Shown: one piece after another, positions 1-6,074 of the stretch
Layout: every line of letters starts with the position of its first letter
Position numbering within the stretch: the stretch's first letter is position 1
NCBI GenBank assembly: GCA_937864255.1
Contig: CALMIT010000889.1
Span: 1-7,989, forward strand
From: an uncultured Saprospiraceae bacterium
GTDB lineage: Bacteria > Bacteroidota > Bacteroidia > Chitinophagales > Saprospiraceae
DNA: 7,989 bases
Reading direction: 5' to 3'
Notes under the pieces: generated by a model
What the model saw: only the letters and a program-made list of their open reading frames with translations
What the model was told of the DNA's origin: nothing
The model's database searches: none
Made by a program: the position numbers and the translations under genes

Positions 1-5
1 AAAAA

Positions 6-70
6 ACTCGTCACTCGAAAAATTCGTCCCTCTACATTCGTCATTCCGCATTCATTATTCTACATTCCAA
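6..70. repeat. degenerate 7-bp tandem repeat, intergenic
   Basis: The unit is roughly ATTCGTC with variable last three bases. Five units run head to tail without a gap at 36-70 (ATTCGTC, ATTCCGC, ATTCATT, ATTCTAC, ATTCCAA). Another ATTCGTC lies two units earlier at 22-28, in the same phase, and ACTCGTC and ACTCGAA occupy 6-19 two bases out of phase. The array lies just 3' of the patatin-like gene, whose stop is at 78-80, and may continue beyond the left edge. No coding role is visible. Degenerate heptamer arrays of this kind are known from intergenic DNA of several bacterial groups; the function here is unknown. Confidence 0.6.
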
Positions 71-77
71 AAGCTCG

Positions 78-2351
78 TCACATTGAATAATTCACTTCTT
101 TCGGCAGTTCTTCTTCGGGCATGATCGTGACCGGCGCTTCGCCTTCGCCGCCCGCGCCTTTCGATTTTCCGCCGCGCGTTTTCGCCTCGTCTTCGGTTTG
201 GAAAAAGCTGTAACCCGCTTTGTCAAACCGGTCAATCAATTGCTCGATGGTGAGCGGGAAGCCGGATTTTTCGCCCTCCTGATATTTTACAAAATCAGGA
301 ATGCCGAGTACCTCCGCGCCGATGTACTGACCGAGTTGGTAATACGCCTCCCACTGTACTTCGTCAAAAAACTGGTCGCTGGTAGGTTCGTGCGGAAAAT
401 TCGGATGGTAGATTTTGTATTTGTAAGTGCCGTATTTCAAGTCTTCGTCTTTAAAAATAAGCGGCTTGCCCGGCGGCGCGGTGACAGAAGATTTGACGTA
501 CACCAGCGCGCCAAATTTGAGGTGTTCTTTTTCGAATTTTACTTTTTTGAAAATCCTTTTCGCCACCATTTTTTTCAGTGCATCGAGGTCGAGCGCGCTG
601 TCTTTGCATTTTATTTTCACATCAAAGTCAATGTCGTCGCTGCCTTTTTTATAAAAATAATTGACCAGCGCTTCCACGGGTTTGCCGCTGCTGTCGTTCA
701 CGATTTGTCCGTTGTCGTCTTCTACCAGAATTTCTTCCCAGATGGTAAACAAATCCGCCACCGCGTATCGCTTTTGCGAATAACCGTGCGAGGGCTTCGG
801 GCGGATGATGTCTTCGGGCACCTGGTCTTCGCGAAAGCGAATATCCACGCCCAGTTCGTTGCGGGCGCGCACCGTCAGGTTTTCCAAATCGGCAAAAGTA
901 AAAAATGGGTCTTCGCCCGCATCCACCGCCAGGATGAGGCGGCATTTGCGGCGCAAAAGTTCATACACGGCGAGATTTTCGATATGTCCGCCGTCGGAGA
1001 TATTGAGCATTTTTTTGTCCGTGCCGATTTTTGAAAATAGTTCGAAAAAAAAGTAAAAAGGCCACCAGACCACCGGCACGCTTTCCTTGACCCGCGATGG
1101 ATTCCAGGTCCAGTAACCGAGCCGCGCATTGAGCAGGGTAGTGAGGATGGCGACGATTTTATTGGAATAATTGCCCATGCCGGGATTGATGGCTGCCGCC
1201 GACACCGTGATGGCGGCGGGAAAGGTCATGCGGTCGTAGCCGGAATGGGCGTCGGCCGTTTCCACATAACCGACCAGTTTGGAGCCGCAGAATTTTGGCG
1301 AAAGCAGGAAAAAGTCGCTGGTTTTCGTGCCTTCGTACGATTGATCTTTTACGGTGGATTGCAGATTGAGGCAGGTATTCACCAGCGGGTAGGGCGCGAG
1401 GTAGTCAGCCTGTCTTTCGCTTTTGTTTTGAAATAAATTTTTTAATGGCACATTTTTAAAATCGCCGCTGAAATGCAAAAAAGCTTCCGCCAGTTGTTGT
1501 CTGTAAAAACGGTGAAAACTCGTGGCGTTCGGATTGGTAAAAAAGCCGGCAAAAATCAAAACCACCATGATAAAACAATAAAACAAAAGCAACTCTGCGG
1601 AGGGCAGGTGCGCTGTTTTTAAAAACAAACCGACCGAAATTCCTGCCACCAAAATGGTGGCGGCAATGACCAGCCCTGCCTGTACGCGGTGAAATTTGGA
1701 AGAAATAAAAAGGTTGAATTTATAAAGCAGATTGGACAGATAGTTCAACAAAATCAGCCCGCCCAGCGCATAAGCCGAGTATTTCAAAACCTCGCCCACC
1801 GGATCGCTTTCGGGCTTCGGCGGCTCCGCCAGCGGCGTACCTTCCCACCACTCCACAATGCTGTCGCCATAAAAGAAAAACAGGTAAGTGATCGCCACGA
1901 TCAGGAAAGGAATGAGCGGACTAAACAGGCTCATGACCAGACTGGCGAGATACCCGACGGCAAGTACGATTTGATTCCACACTTTTGTCCAGCCCTTGCC
2001 GGGAAAAAGATACTCGCCCCGCTTGCGCATGTAGTCAACCTGTTCTTTGGTAAACAGCTTTTCGTAGCTGCCTTCATTTTTCAAAGTAGCCTGAATGTAT
2101 GAGCCGCAGTAGCCGCCGCCCGATACCGTGGAGAGATAATCCGCTTTTTTTAAAACGTCAAATTTATTCAGTGTTTTCAGAAAGCCGAGATTGATGGTAG
2201 CCGAGCGGATGCCGCCGCCCGACAGCGCAATGCCGAAGCGGTTTTGTGCCAGTTTGTCGGCTTCTGCTTTTCCGAATAATTTTTCACGTCTTTCTTTCAG
2301 CGCTTCGTCTTCCAGCGGAATTATTTCTTCAATGGAGTAGGTTTCAGGCAT
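78..2351 (-). CDS. patatin-like phospholipase, multi-spanning membrane protein
   Basis: The 757-residue protein has the serine-aspartate dyad of patatin-family lipid acyl hydrolases. The oxyanion-hole loop SGGGIRS is at residues 44-50, the nucleophile is S77 in TVSGG, and the catalytic aspartate is D453 in the DGG motif, followed by HIENLAVYELLRR. The first glycine of the usual GxSxG is threonine, a variant I recall from other large bacterial patatins. Between serine and aspartate is a long insertion with four to five hydrophobic segments (about 125-141, 143-161, 190-210, 226-243 and 252-272), so the enzyme is probably anchored in the inner membrane. Residues 725-745 form a Gly/Glu/Lys-rich, probably disordered tail. 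No signal peptide is seen. The ATG at 2351 lies 11 bp after the ald stop, suggesting shared transcription. The substrate is unknown; phospholipid or lysophospholipid is inferred from the family. Confidence 0.85.
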   Translation of the reverse strand: MPETYSIEEIIPLEDEALKERREKLFGKAEADKLAQNRFGIALSGGGIRSATINLGFLKTLNKFDVLKKADYLSTVSGGGYCGSYIQATLKNEGSYEKLFTKEQVDYMRKRGEYLFPGKGWTKVWNQIVLAVGYLASLVMSLFSPLIPFLIVAITYLFFFYGDSIVEWWEGTPLAEPPKPESDPVGEVLKYSAYALGGLILLNYLSNLLYKFNLFISSKFHRVQAGLVIAATILVAGISVGLFLKTAHLPSAELLLFYCFIMVVLIFAGFFTNPNATSFHRFYRQQLAEAFLHFSGDFKNVPLKNLFQNKSERQADYLAPYPLVNTCLNLQSTVKDQSYEGTKTSDFFLLSPKFCGSKLVGYVETADAHSGYDRMTFPAAITVSAAAINPGMGNYSNKIVAILTTLLNARLGYWTWNPSRVKESVPVVWWPFYFFFELFSKIGTDKKMLNISDGGHIENLAVYELLRRKCRLILAVDAGEDPFFTFADLENLTVRARNELGVDIRFREDQVPEDIIRPKPSHGYSQKRYAVADLFTIWEEILVEDDNGQIVNDSSGKPVEALVNYFYKKGSDDIDFDVKIKCKDSALDLDALKKMVAKRIFKKVKFEKEHLKFGALVYVKSSVTAPPGKPLIFKDEDLKYGTYKYKIYHPNFPHEPTSDQFFDEVQWEAYYQLGQYIGAEVLGIPDFVKYQEGEKSGFPLTIEQLIDRFDKAGYSFFQTEDEAKTRGGKSKGAGGEGEAPVTIMPEEELPKEVNYSM

Positions 2352-2362
2352 GGCAATAATTT

Positions 2363-3592
2363 TTATAAAATGGAAGTAATCAACAAGTCAATATCGGTGC
2401 TTTTGATGTCAAATCGTTTGCCGAGGTAAGTATTGGTGAGGCTGCCTTTGTAAACATAAATGCCGTGTCGCAATCCGCGGTGCGAATAGAGCAGCGGCTC
2501 CATGCCCCCGGTTTCGGCGGCGCGCAATATCAGCGGCGTCAGGATGTTGCTCACGGCGATAGAAGCGGTGCGCGGGTATTTCGAGGCGATGTTGGGTACG
2601 CAATAATGAATGACGTCGTGTTTTACAAAAGTCGGCTTGTCAAGCGTGGTGATTTCGGAAGTGGCGAAGCAGCCGCCCTGATCTATGCTCACATCCACGA
2701 TGACCGAACCGGGCTTCATTTTCATCACCATATCTTCGTTGACAATGACCTGCGTGCGCCCCGACGGCGAGTGGATAGCGCCGATAGCCAGGTCGGCTTG
2801 TACGAGTTCGTCTTCGAGGTACACAGGATTGATGGCGCTGGTGTACAATTGCCTGCCCACCTGGTCTTGTATGCGTTTGAGTTTGTAAATATTATTATCA
2901 AAAATGCGCACTTCAGCGCCCAGTCCCAGCGCGGTTCTGACGGCATATTCGGCTACCATGCCGGCGCCCAGGATGACTACTTTGGCAGGCGGCACCCCGG
3001 AAATACCGCCCAGAAGTACGCCCTTTCCGCCGGCGCTGTTTGAGACCAATTCGGCGCCCGTGAGCATGGCGGCCATGCCCGCCAGTTCGCTCATTATCCT
3101 GACGACCGGATACGAACCGGAGGCGTCCTGGATGTATTCCATGGCCAGCGCTATCACTTTCTTTTTCCGCAGCTTATTGATGTATTCGGCGGTGAGAATG
3201 GGCAGGTGGAGCGGTGAAATCAAAATCTGGTTGGGGCGCATCAAATCAATTTCTTCGATGGTGGGAGGCGACACTTTCAAAATGACGTCGGCTTCGTACA
3301 CCTCGCGTTTTGTGGCGACCATTTCTGCGCCGGCTTCCGAGTATTCATTATCTGTAAACCTCGACTTGACGCCCGCACCGGTTTCCATCAGTATGCGGTG
3401 TCCTTGTCCCGTCAGTGTACGCACGGAAGAAGGCACGAGCGCCACGCGGTTTTCCTGCATGATGCTCTCGCGGGGAATACCGATAAAAAGTCCGTCGGGT
3501 TCGCGTTGTATTTCCAGCAAAGATTCCTGGGTTTCAAGATGGCCTTGGGTGAGTGATTTGGGAATGGGGATACGCTTATGTTGTTGGCTCAT
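2363..3592 (-). CDS. ald: alanine dehydrogenase (AlaDH/PNT family)
   Basis: This 409-residue protein likely catalyses NAD-dependent oxidative deamination of L-alanine to pyruvate and ammonia, or the reverse, in the cytoplasm. The N-terminal AlaDH/PNT domain starts near residue 36 (IGIPRE) and has the family's substrate-site residues by position: R49 in ENRVAL, K106 in ILKVSPP and H129 in SPLHL. The Rossmann domain has GAGMVA at 209-214, with D232 at the end of the second strand, which favours NAD over NADP. IDQGG at 302-306 supplies the conserved aspartate D303, and HYCVPN at 329-334 supplies the conserved asparagine. Compared with the roughly 370-residue classical enzymes it has about 35 extra N-terminal residues. 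The start is ATG with an A/T-rich leader and no Shine-Dalgarno. It lies downstream of tsaE, a pairing I recall from many Bacteroidota. Transhydrogenase alpha subunits are related, but the IDQGG/HYCVPN pattern fits alanine dehydrogenase better. Confidence 0.9.
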   Translation of the reverse strand: MSQQHKRIPIPKSLTQGHLETQESLLEIQREPDGLFIGIPRESIMQENRVALVPSSVRTLTGQGHRILMETGAGVKSRFTDNEYSEAGAEMVATKREVYEADVILKVSPPTIEEIDLMRPNQILISPLHLPILTAEYINKLRKKKVIALAMEYIQDASGSYPVVRIMSELAGMAAMLTGAELVSNSAGGKGVLLGGISGVPPAKVVILGAGMVAEYAVRTALGLGAEVRIFDNNIYKLKRIQDQVGRQLYTSAINPVYLEDELVQADLAIGAIHSPSGRTQVIVNEDMVMKMKPGSVIVDVSIDQGGCFATSEITTLDKPTFVKHDVIHYCVPNIASKYPRTASIAVSNILTPLILRAAETGGMEPLLYSHRGLRHGIYVYKGSLTNTYLGKRFDIKSTDIDLLITSIL

Positions 3593-3606
3593 AATTTTGG
3601 GCTTGT

Positions 3607-3635
3607 AAAAAAGTCAAAAGCTCCTCGATGCTTTT
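3607..3635 (-). terminator. weak hairpin plus T-tract after tsaE
   Basis: Read on the minus strand, AAAAGC and GCTTTT form a 6-bp stem around an 8-base loop (stem arms at 3630-3635 and 3616-3621). After three bases comes a run of six T (3612-3607). This resembles a Rho-independent terminator in the tsaE-ald gap, but the stem has only two G-C pairs. If the -7 motif at 3662-3669 drives ald, the hairpin would lie in the ald leader instead. Confidence 0.3.
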
Positions 3636-3658
3636 CTGAAAAAATTAAAGTCAGGTAG

Positions 3659-4090
3659 TTACAAAAATAGAATTTTCCGGCTGGAATCTGCCTCCAGGGA
3701 GAAGATAATTCTTACCACGTCGTCAGGAGCGATAGGCTCGATAATTTCCGGCCATTCGATGAGGCAGTAGTTTTGGTCATAGAGGTAATCCTCGATGCCG
3801 ATATCAAGCGCCTCCTGCAAATTTTTTAGCCGGTACAGGTCGAGGTGGTGAATAATTTTTTCATGTCCGTTTTCGTCGCGATAGGCATATTCGTTGACCA
3901 GCGAATAGGTGGGGCTGGTTACTTCGTCGCTTGCTTCCAGTTTTTTACAAAACGCTTTTGTAAAAGTGGTTTTGCCTGAGCCGAGATCGCCGGTGAGGAA
4001 AAATTTTTTGCGTCCGCCGGCGAAAGCCAGCGCTGCTTCCGCCACTTTTTCCAATACTCCGATGTGCCGAATTATAAATTCCATACGCAT
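3659..4090 (-). CDS. tsaE: tRNA t6A biosynthesis ATPase TsaE
   Basis: This is the small P-loop ATPase that works with TsaB and TsaD to place threonylcarbamoyl on A37 of ANN-decoding tRNAs. At 143 residues it has normal length for the family. Visible motifs are Walker A GDLGSGKTT at 34-42, the switch-like TSPTYSLVNEY at 58-68, HLDLYR at 82-87 and IEWPE at 111-115, all diagnostic. The protein is cytosolic with no membrane segment. Two in-frame ATGs lie close together (4090 and 4084); the outer one is used here, but the inner one would remove only two residues. It is the first gene of the leftward group, 66 bp upstream of ald and divergent from rbfA. Confidence 0.95.
   Translation of the reverse strand: MRMEFIIRHIGVLEKVAEAALAFAGGRKKFFLTGDLGSGKTTFTKAFCKKLEASDEVTSPTYSLVNEYAYRDENGHEKIIHHLDLYRLKNLQEALDIGIEDYLYDQNYCLIEWPEIIEPIAPDDVVRIIFSLEADSSRKILFL
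3662..3669 (-). promoter_or_regulatory. possible -7 box for ald
   Basis: The minus strand reads TATTTTTG, matching the Bacteroidota -7 consensus TAnnTTTG. It overlaps the last codons of tsaE and would give a leader of about 60 bases to the ald ATG at 3592. No -33 TTG element is found at the proper distance, so this is only a half match in A/T-rich DNA and may be chance. Confidence 0.25.
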
Positions 4091-4103
4091 TTTTCTTCGC
4101 TGC

Positions 4104-4111
4104 CAAAGGTA
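4104..4111 (-). promoter_or_regulatory. possible -7 box for tsaE
   Basis: The minus strand reads TACCTTTG, a full match to TAnnTTTG, 13 bases before the outer tsaE ATG. Transcription would start only about 6-10 bases before that ATG, giving an almost leaderless message and making the second ATG at 4084 a reasonable alternative. No clear -33 TTG is present upstream. Confidence 0.35.
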
Positions 4112-4183
4112 GTTAATCTCCCCGCTGCTCCTCCTCTCCGTTTTTGAAAATAATTCTTCTTTTTAAAAAAGCTTTTGTCGCTT

Positions 4184-4217
4184 TTGTGCATATTTAGCCC
4201 TTCTAATGATACTTTTG
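4184..4217 (+). promoter_or_regulatory. promoter candidate for rbfA
   Basis: TTG at 4184-4186 and TACTTTTG at 4210-4217 match the Bacteroidota -33 and -7 boxes (TTG and TAnnTTTG), with 23 bases between them, slightly longer than the usual 19-21. The implied start near 4223 leaves a leader of about 40 bases before the rbfA ATG. The -33 element lies in a direct repeat of GCTTTTGT (4171-4178 and 4180-4187). Confidence 0.5.
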
Positions 4218-4262
4218 CGCCCCTTTTTGGGAAAGCGGAATGGTTTTTAAAAAAATCGAAAA

Positions 4263-4646
4263 ATGGAATCTATCAGGCAATTGCAGGTCGCAGAATTGAT
4301 AAAAAGAAATTTCAGCATGTTGCTGCAAAGCGAGGGAAGTTACATTTACGGCCCCGGCATTTTGGTGACAGTGACCAACGTGAAAATGTCGCCCGACCTC
4401 AGCGCCGCAAGAATATATCTCAGCATTTTTAACACGGAAAACAAGCAGGAAGTCATCCTGCACCTCGAATCCGAAATCACCCACCTGCGCCAGGGACTTG
4501 GCCGCCGCATCAAAAACCATGTGCGCCGAATACCCGAAATTAGTTTTTTCATTGACGACACGCTGGACGAAATGTACCAAGTCAATAAACTTTTTAGTCG
4601 CCTCGAAGAAGAAGGACAGATGGGAAAAAGTGAGGAAGAAGAGTAA
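4263..4646 (+). CDS. rbfA: 30S ribosome-binding factor RbfA
   Basis: RbfA is a small KH-fold protein that binds immature 30S subunits and assists maturation of the 5' end of 16S rRNA, mainly in cold or during fast growth. The 127-residue length fits. The N-terminal helix ESIRQLQVAELIKRNFSMLL leads to the strand VTVTNVKMSPDLSAARIYLS at 35-54 and then to RRIKNHVRRIPEISFFIDDT at 81-100, the family's typical C-terminal block. The tail is rich in Glu and Lys, as is common. The ATG at 4263 has an A-rich leader without Shine-Dalgarno; an ATG at 4240 is out of frame. The gene stands alone on the plus strand between tsaE and birA, with its stop 5 bp from the birA stop. It is not in the nusA-infB-rbfA cluster known from Proteobacteria and Firmicutes. 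Confidence 0.93.
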   Translation: MESIRQLQVAELIKRNFSMLLQSEGSYIYGPGILVTVTNVKMSPDLSAARIYLSIFNTENKQEVILHLESEITHLRQGLGRRIKNHVRRIPEISFFIDDTLDEMYQVNKLFSRLEEEGQMGKSEEEE

Positions 4647-4651
4647 CTTGG

Positions 4652-5419
4652 TTAGGCTTTTTTGCCAAAGGCGATCTCCTTAAAATCAAAAACTTTCAGT
4701 TCCGCGCCGCACTGTACCAGCAGTTTCCCGGTTTCGTTTAGGCCTTTTATTTTTCCTTTCAAAACCGCCCCGTCGGGCAGAAAAAAATCGTGCTCTGTTT
4801 CGACCAGATAAAGATTTTCGTGGTAATCACGGTCTATTTTTTGGGCTTCGCCACGCCGCAGTTGCAGGTATCTGAACTCAAGTTTTTCGCACAGTAGCTG
4901 GTACATTTCCGCCAGCGGCGCCGTTTTGCCTGTTTCCAGAAAAACGGAAGTAGGATTGGGTGCGTCGCTCAAAAAAGCGGATTGATTTACATTCAGCCCG
5001 ATGCCCGAAATAGTGGCTTGTAAAAAATTTCCGGCAACGCTGTTTTGCAGCAACAACCCGCAGATTTTCTTGTGTCCGACGTAAATATCGTTGGGCCATT
5101 TGATTTTCACTCCTTCCATTTTCAATGCCGACAAAACGTCGTGTATAGCCAGGGCGACAGACTGGTTGAGCAAAAATTGCCTGCGCGCCTCCAAAAAAAC
5201 CGGGTAAAAAATGACAGAACAGGTTACATTTTTGTCAGGCTCGCTTTCCCAATTACTGCCGATTTGTCCGCGGCCGGCGGTTTGGCGGGCAGTAGCTACC
5301 ACAGTTCCTTCGGGTGGTTTACTTTTTGATAGCAGATCGCGGGTGAAGCGATTGGTTGAGTCCACCGATTCGAGCCATTCGAAAACTTTACCGACGAAAA
5401 GTGTGTTTTTGATCGTCAC
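4652..5419 (-). CDS. birA: biotin--[acetyl-CoA-carboxylase] ligase
   Basis: The enzyme makes biotinyl-AMP from biotin and ATP and transfers biotin to a lysine of biotin-dependent carboxylases. The 255 residues hold the catalytic domain and small C-terminal domain only. There is no N-terminal winged helix, so it is a monofunctional (class I) ligase and not a biotin repressor. Motifs: STN at 21-23, the biotinyl-AMP loop ARQTAGRGQIGSNW at 44-57, KWPND at 107-111 with K107, KKICGLLLQ at 117-125 and GIGLNVN at 139-145. The start codon is GTG at 5419-5417: the frame is open further upstream but has no ATG, and this start places the protein just before the conserved core. It is transcribed away from rsfS, and its start region overlaps the likely rsfS promoter. 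It converges on rbfA with a 5-bp gap. Confidence 0.95.
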   Translation of the reverse strand: MTIKNTLFVGKVFEWLESVDSTNRFTRDLLSKSKPPEGTVVATARQTAGRGQIGSNWESEPDKNVTCSVIFYPVFLEARRQFLLNQSVALAIHDVLSALKMEGVKIKWPNDIYVGHKKICGLLLQNSVAGNFLQATISGIGLNVNQSAFLSDAPNPTSVFLETGKTAPLAEMYQLLCEKLEFRYLQLRRGEAQKIDRDYHENLYLVETEHDFFLPDGAVLKGKIKGLNETGKLLVQCGAELKVFDFKEIAFGKKA

Positions 5420-5441
5420 TAAAATAAAATTGATAACTTTG
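5409..5441 (+). promoter_or_regulatory. promoter candidate for rsfS (overlaps birA start)
   Basis: TTG at 5409-5411 and TAACTTTG at 5434-5441 match the Bacteroidota -33 and -7 boxes with a 22-base spacer. The implied start near 5448 gives rsfS, and possibly ftsH, a leader of about 160 bases. The -33 box lies inside the first birA codons on the opposite strand and the -7 box is just upstream of the birA GTG, so transcription of the two genes may interfere. No equally good minus-strand promoter for birA was found. Confidence 0.5.
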
Positions 5442-5461
5442 GCAATTCGTTTTTTAATTTG

Positions 5462-5522
5462 AAAACAAAGCCCGAAAGCGACTTTTGCAGTTTTCTCAAA
5501 TACTTTTTGGTTACTTTGTTTT
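5462..5522 (+). repeat. 9-bp inverted repeat in rsfS leader
   Basis: AAAACAAAG at 5462-5470 is an exact reverse complement of CTTTGTTTT at 5514-5522, with 43 bases between. Inside the loop, GAAAG and CTTTT around CGA can form a second small hairpin (about 5474-5486). The element lies downstream of the proposed rsfS promoter, so it would be transcribed into the leader. It could be an RNA stem or a protein-binding palindrome; the low G-C content and long loop also allow chance. Confidence 0.4.
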
Positions 5523-5607
5523 ATAAAAAATTGGGCGGCTATTTTACAAAAAACCGTTCATTACAAATTGCCAAGCCTGTTTTCTCAGTAAAAAATCATT
5601 TCAAAAT

Positions 5608-5991
5608 TTGAGTACGCAATTAAAATCCCGACCACAAGTTAACACAGAAAGTCTCAACGAATTAATTATTGACAGCATCCAGGATATCAAGGGCAAAAAT
5701 ATTGTCAAATTGGATATGCGCCGACTGACTGACGCCCCGACGGATTTTTTTATCATCTGCGAGGGCGATTCCACTACCCAGGTAAAAGCTATTTCAGACA
5801 GAATCCATCAACGCATCAAACTTGAAACGGGTACCGCGCCCAATCATGTGGAGGGCGAACGCCAGGCATTGTGGATTTGTGTGGACTATTTTACTACCGT
5901 CGTGCATATTTTTCACAAAGAAAAAAGAGCCTTTTACGAGTTGGAAGAACTTTGGAGCGACGCGCAATTCACAGAATATGCGAATTTGTAG
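5608..5991 (+). CDS. rsfS: ribosome silencing factor RsfS
   Basis: RsfS (Iojap/YbeB family) binds protein L14 of the 50S subunit and blocks joining with 30S, lowering translation in starvation or stationary phase. The 127 residues fit. Family blocks seen are IDSIQDIKGKNIVKLDMR at 21-38, DFFIICEGDSTTQVKAI at 46-62, HVEG at 80-83 and DYFTTVVHIFHKEKR at 93-107, followed by YELEELW. The start is TTG at 5608. The frame is open back to a stop at 5524 but holds no ATG or GTG, and the first internal ATG (residue 37) would remove conserved sequence. There is no Shine-Dalgarno, and the region before the start is A/T-rich. It is divergent from birA and 83 bp upstream of ftsH on the same strand, an order I recall from many Bacteroidota. 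Confidence 0.93.
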   Translation: MSTQLKSRPQVNTESLNELIIDSIQDIKGKNIVKLDMRRLTDAPTDFFIICEGDSTTQVKAISDRIHQRIKLETGTAPNHVEGERQALWICVDYFTTVVHIFHKEKRAFYELEELWSDAQFTEYANL

Positions 5992-6074
5992 TTCAATTTT
6001 TCAACTTAGTCGAGAAAAATGAGTTGAGCTTAACGAAATGAATCTTTAATCGTTTTTGGTGAAAAAAAATTAGA

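Noticed and set aside
1..77. CRISPR array
   Set aside because: The repeated unit is only 7 bp with no spacers, so it does not have CRISPR structure.
198..1034. 278-codon open frame on the plus strand
   Set aside because: It is antisense to the C-terminal half of the patatin-like gene, whose product has clear catalytic motifs. The translated sequence is rich in Phe, Val, Arg and His without recognisable domains, typical of an antisense shadow.
2904..3608. 234-codon open frame on the plus strand
   Set aside because: It lies fully opposite alanine dehydrogenase; its Ser/Pro/Thr-rich product has no recognisable motif, so it is a shadow.
4167..4176. AAAAGCTTTT palindrome in the tsaE-rbfA gap
   Set aside because: A 10-base A/T-rich palindrome is expected by chance in such DNA and shows no second copy that would suggest an operator.
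4648..4668. Small inverted repeat with T-run (GGC, six T, GCC) near the rbfA/birA stops
   Set aside because: The stem is only three base pairs, the T-run is in the loop rather than after the stem, and it is partly birA coding sequence. This is not enough for a terminator.
5992..6074. Possible hairpin between rsfS and ftsH (CAACT and AGTTG)
   Set aside because: It has five pairs with a 15-base loop and no T-run, so it is too weak to call a terminator or leader element.
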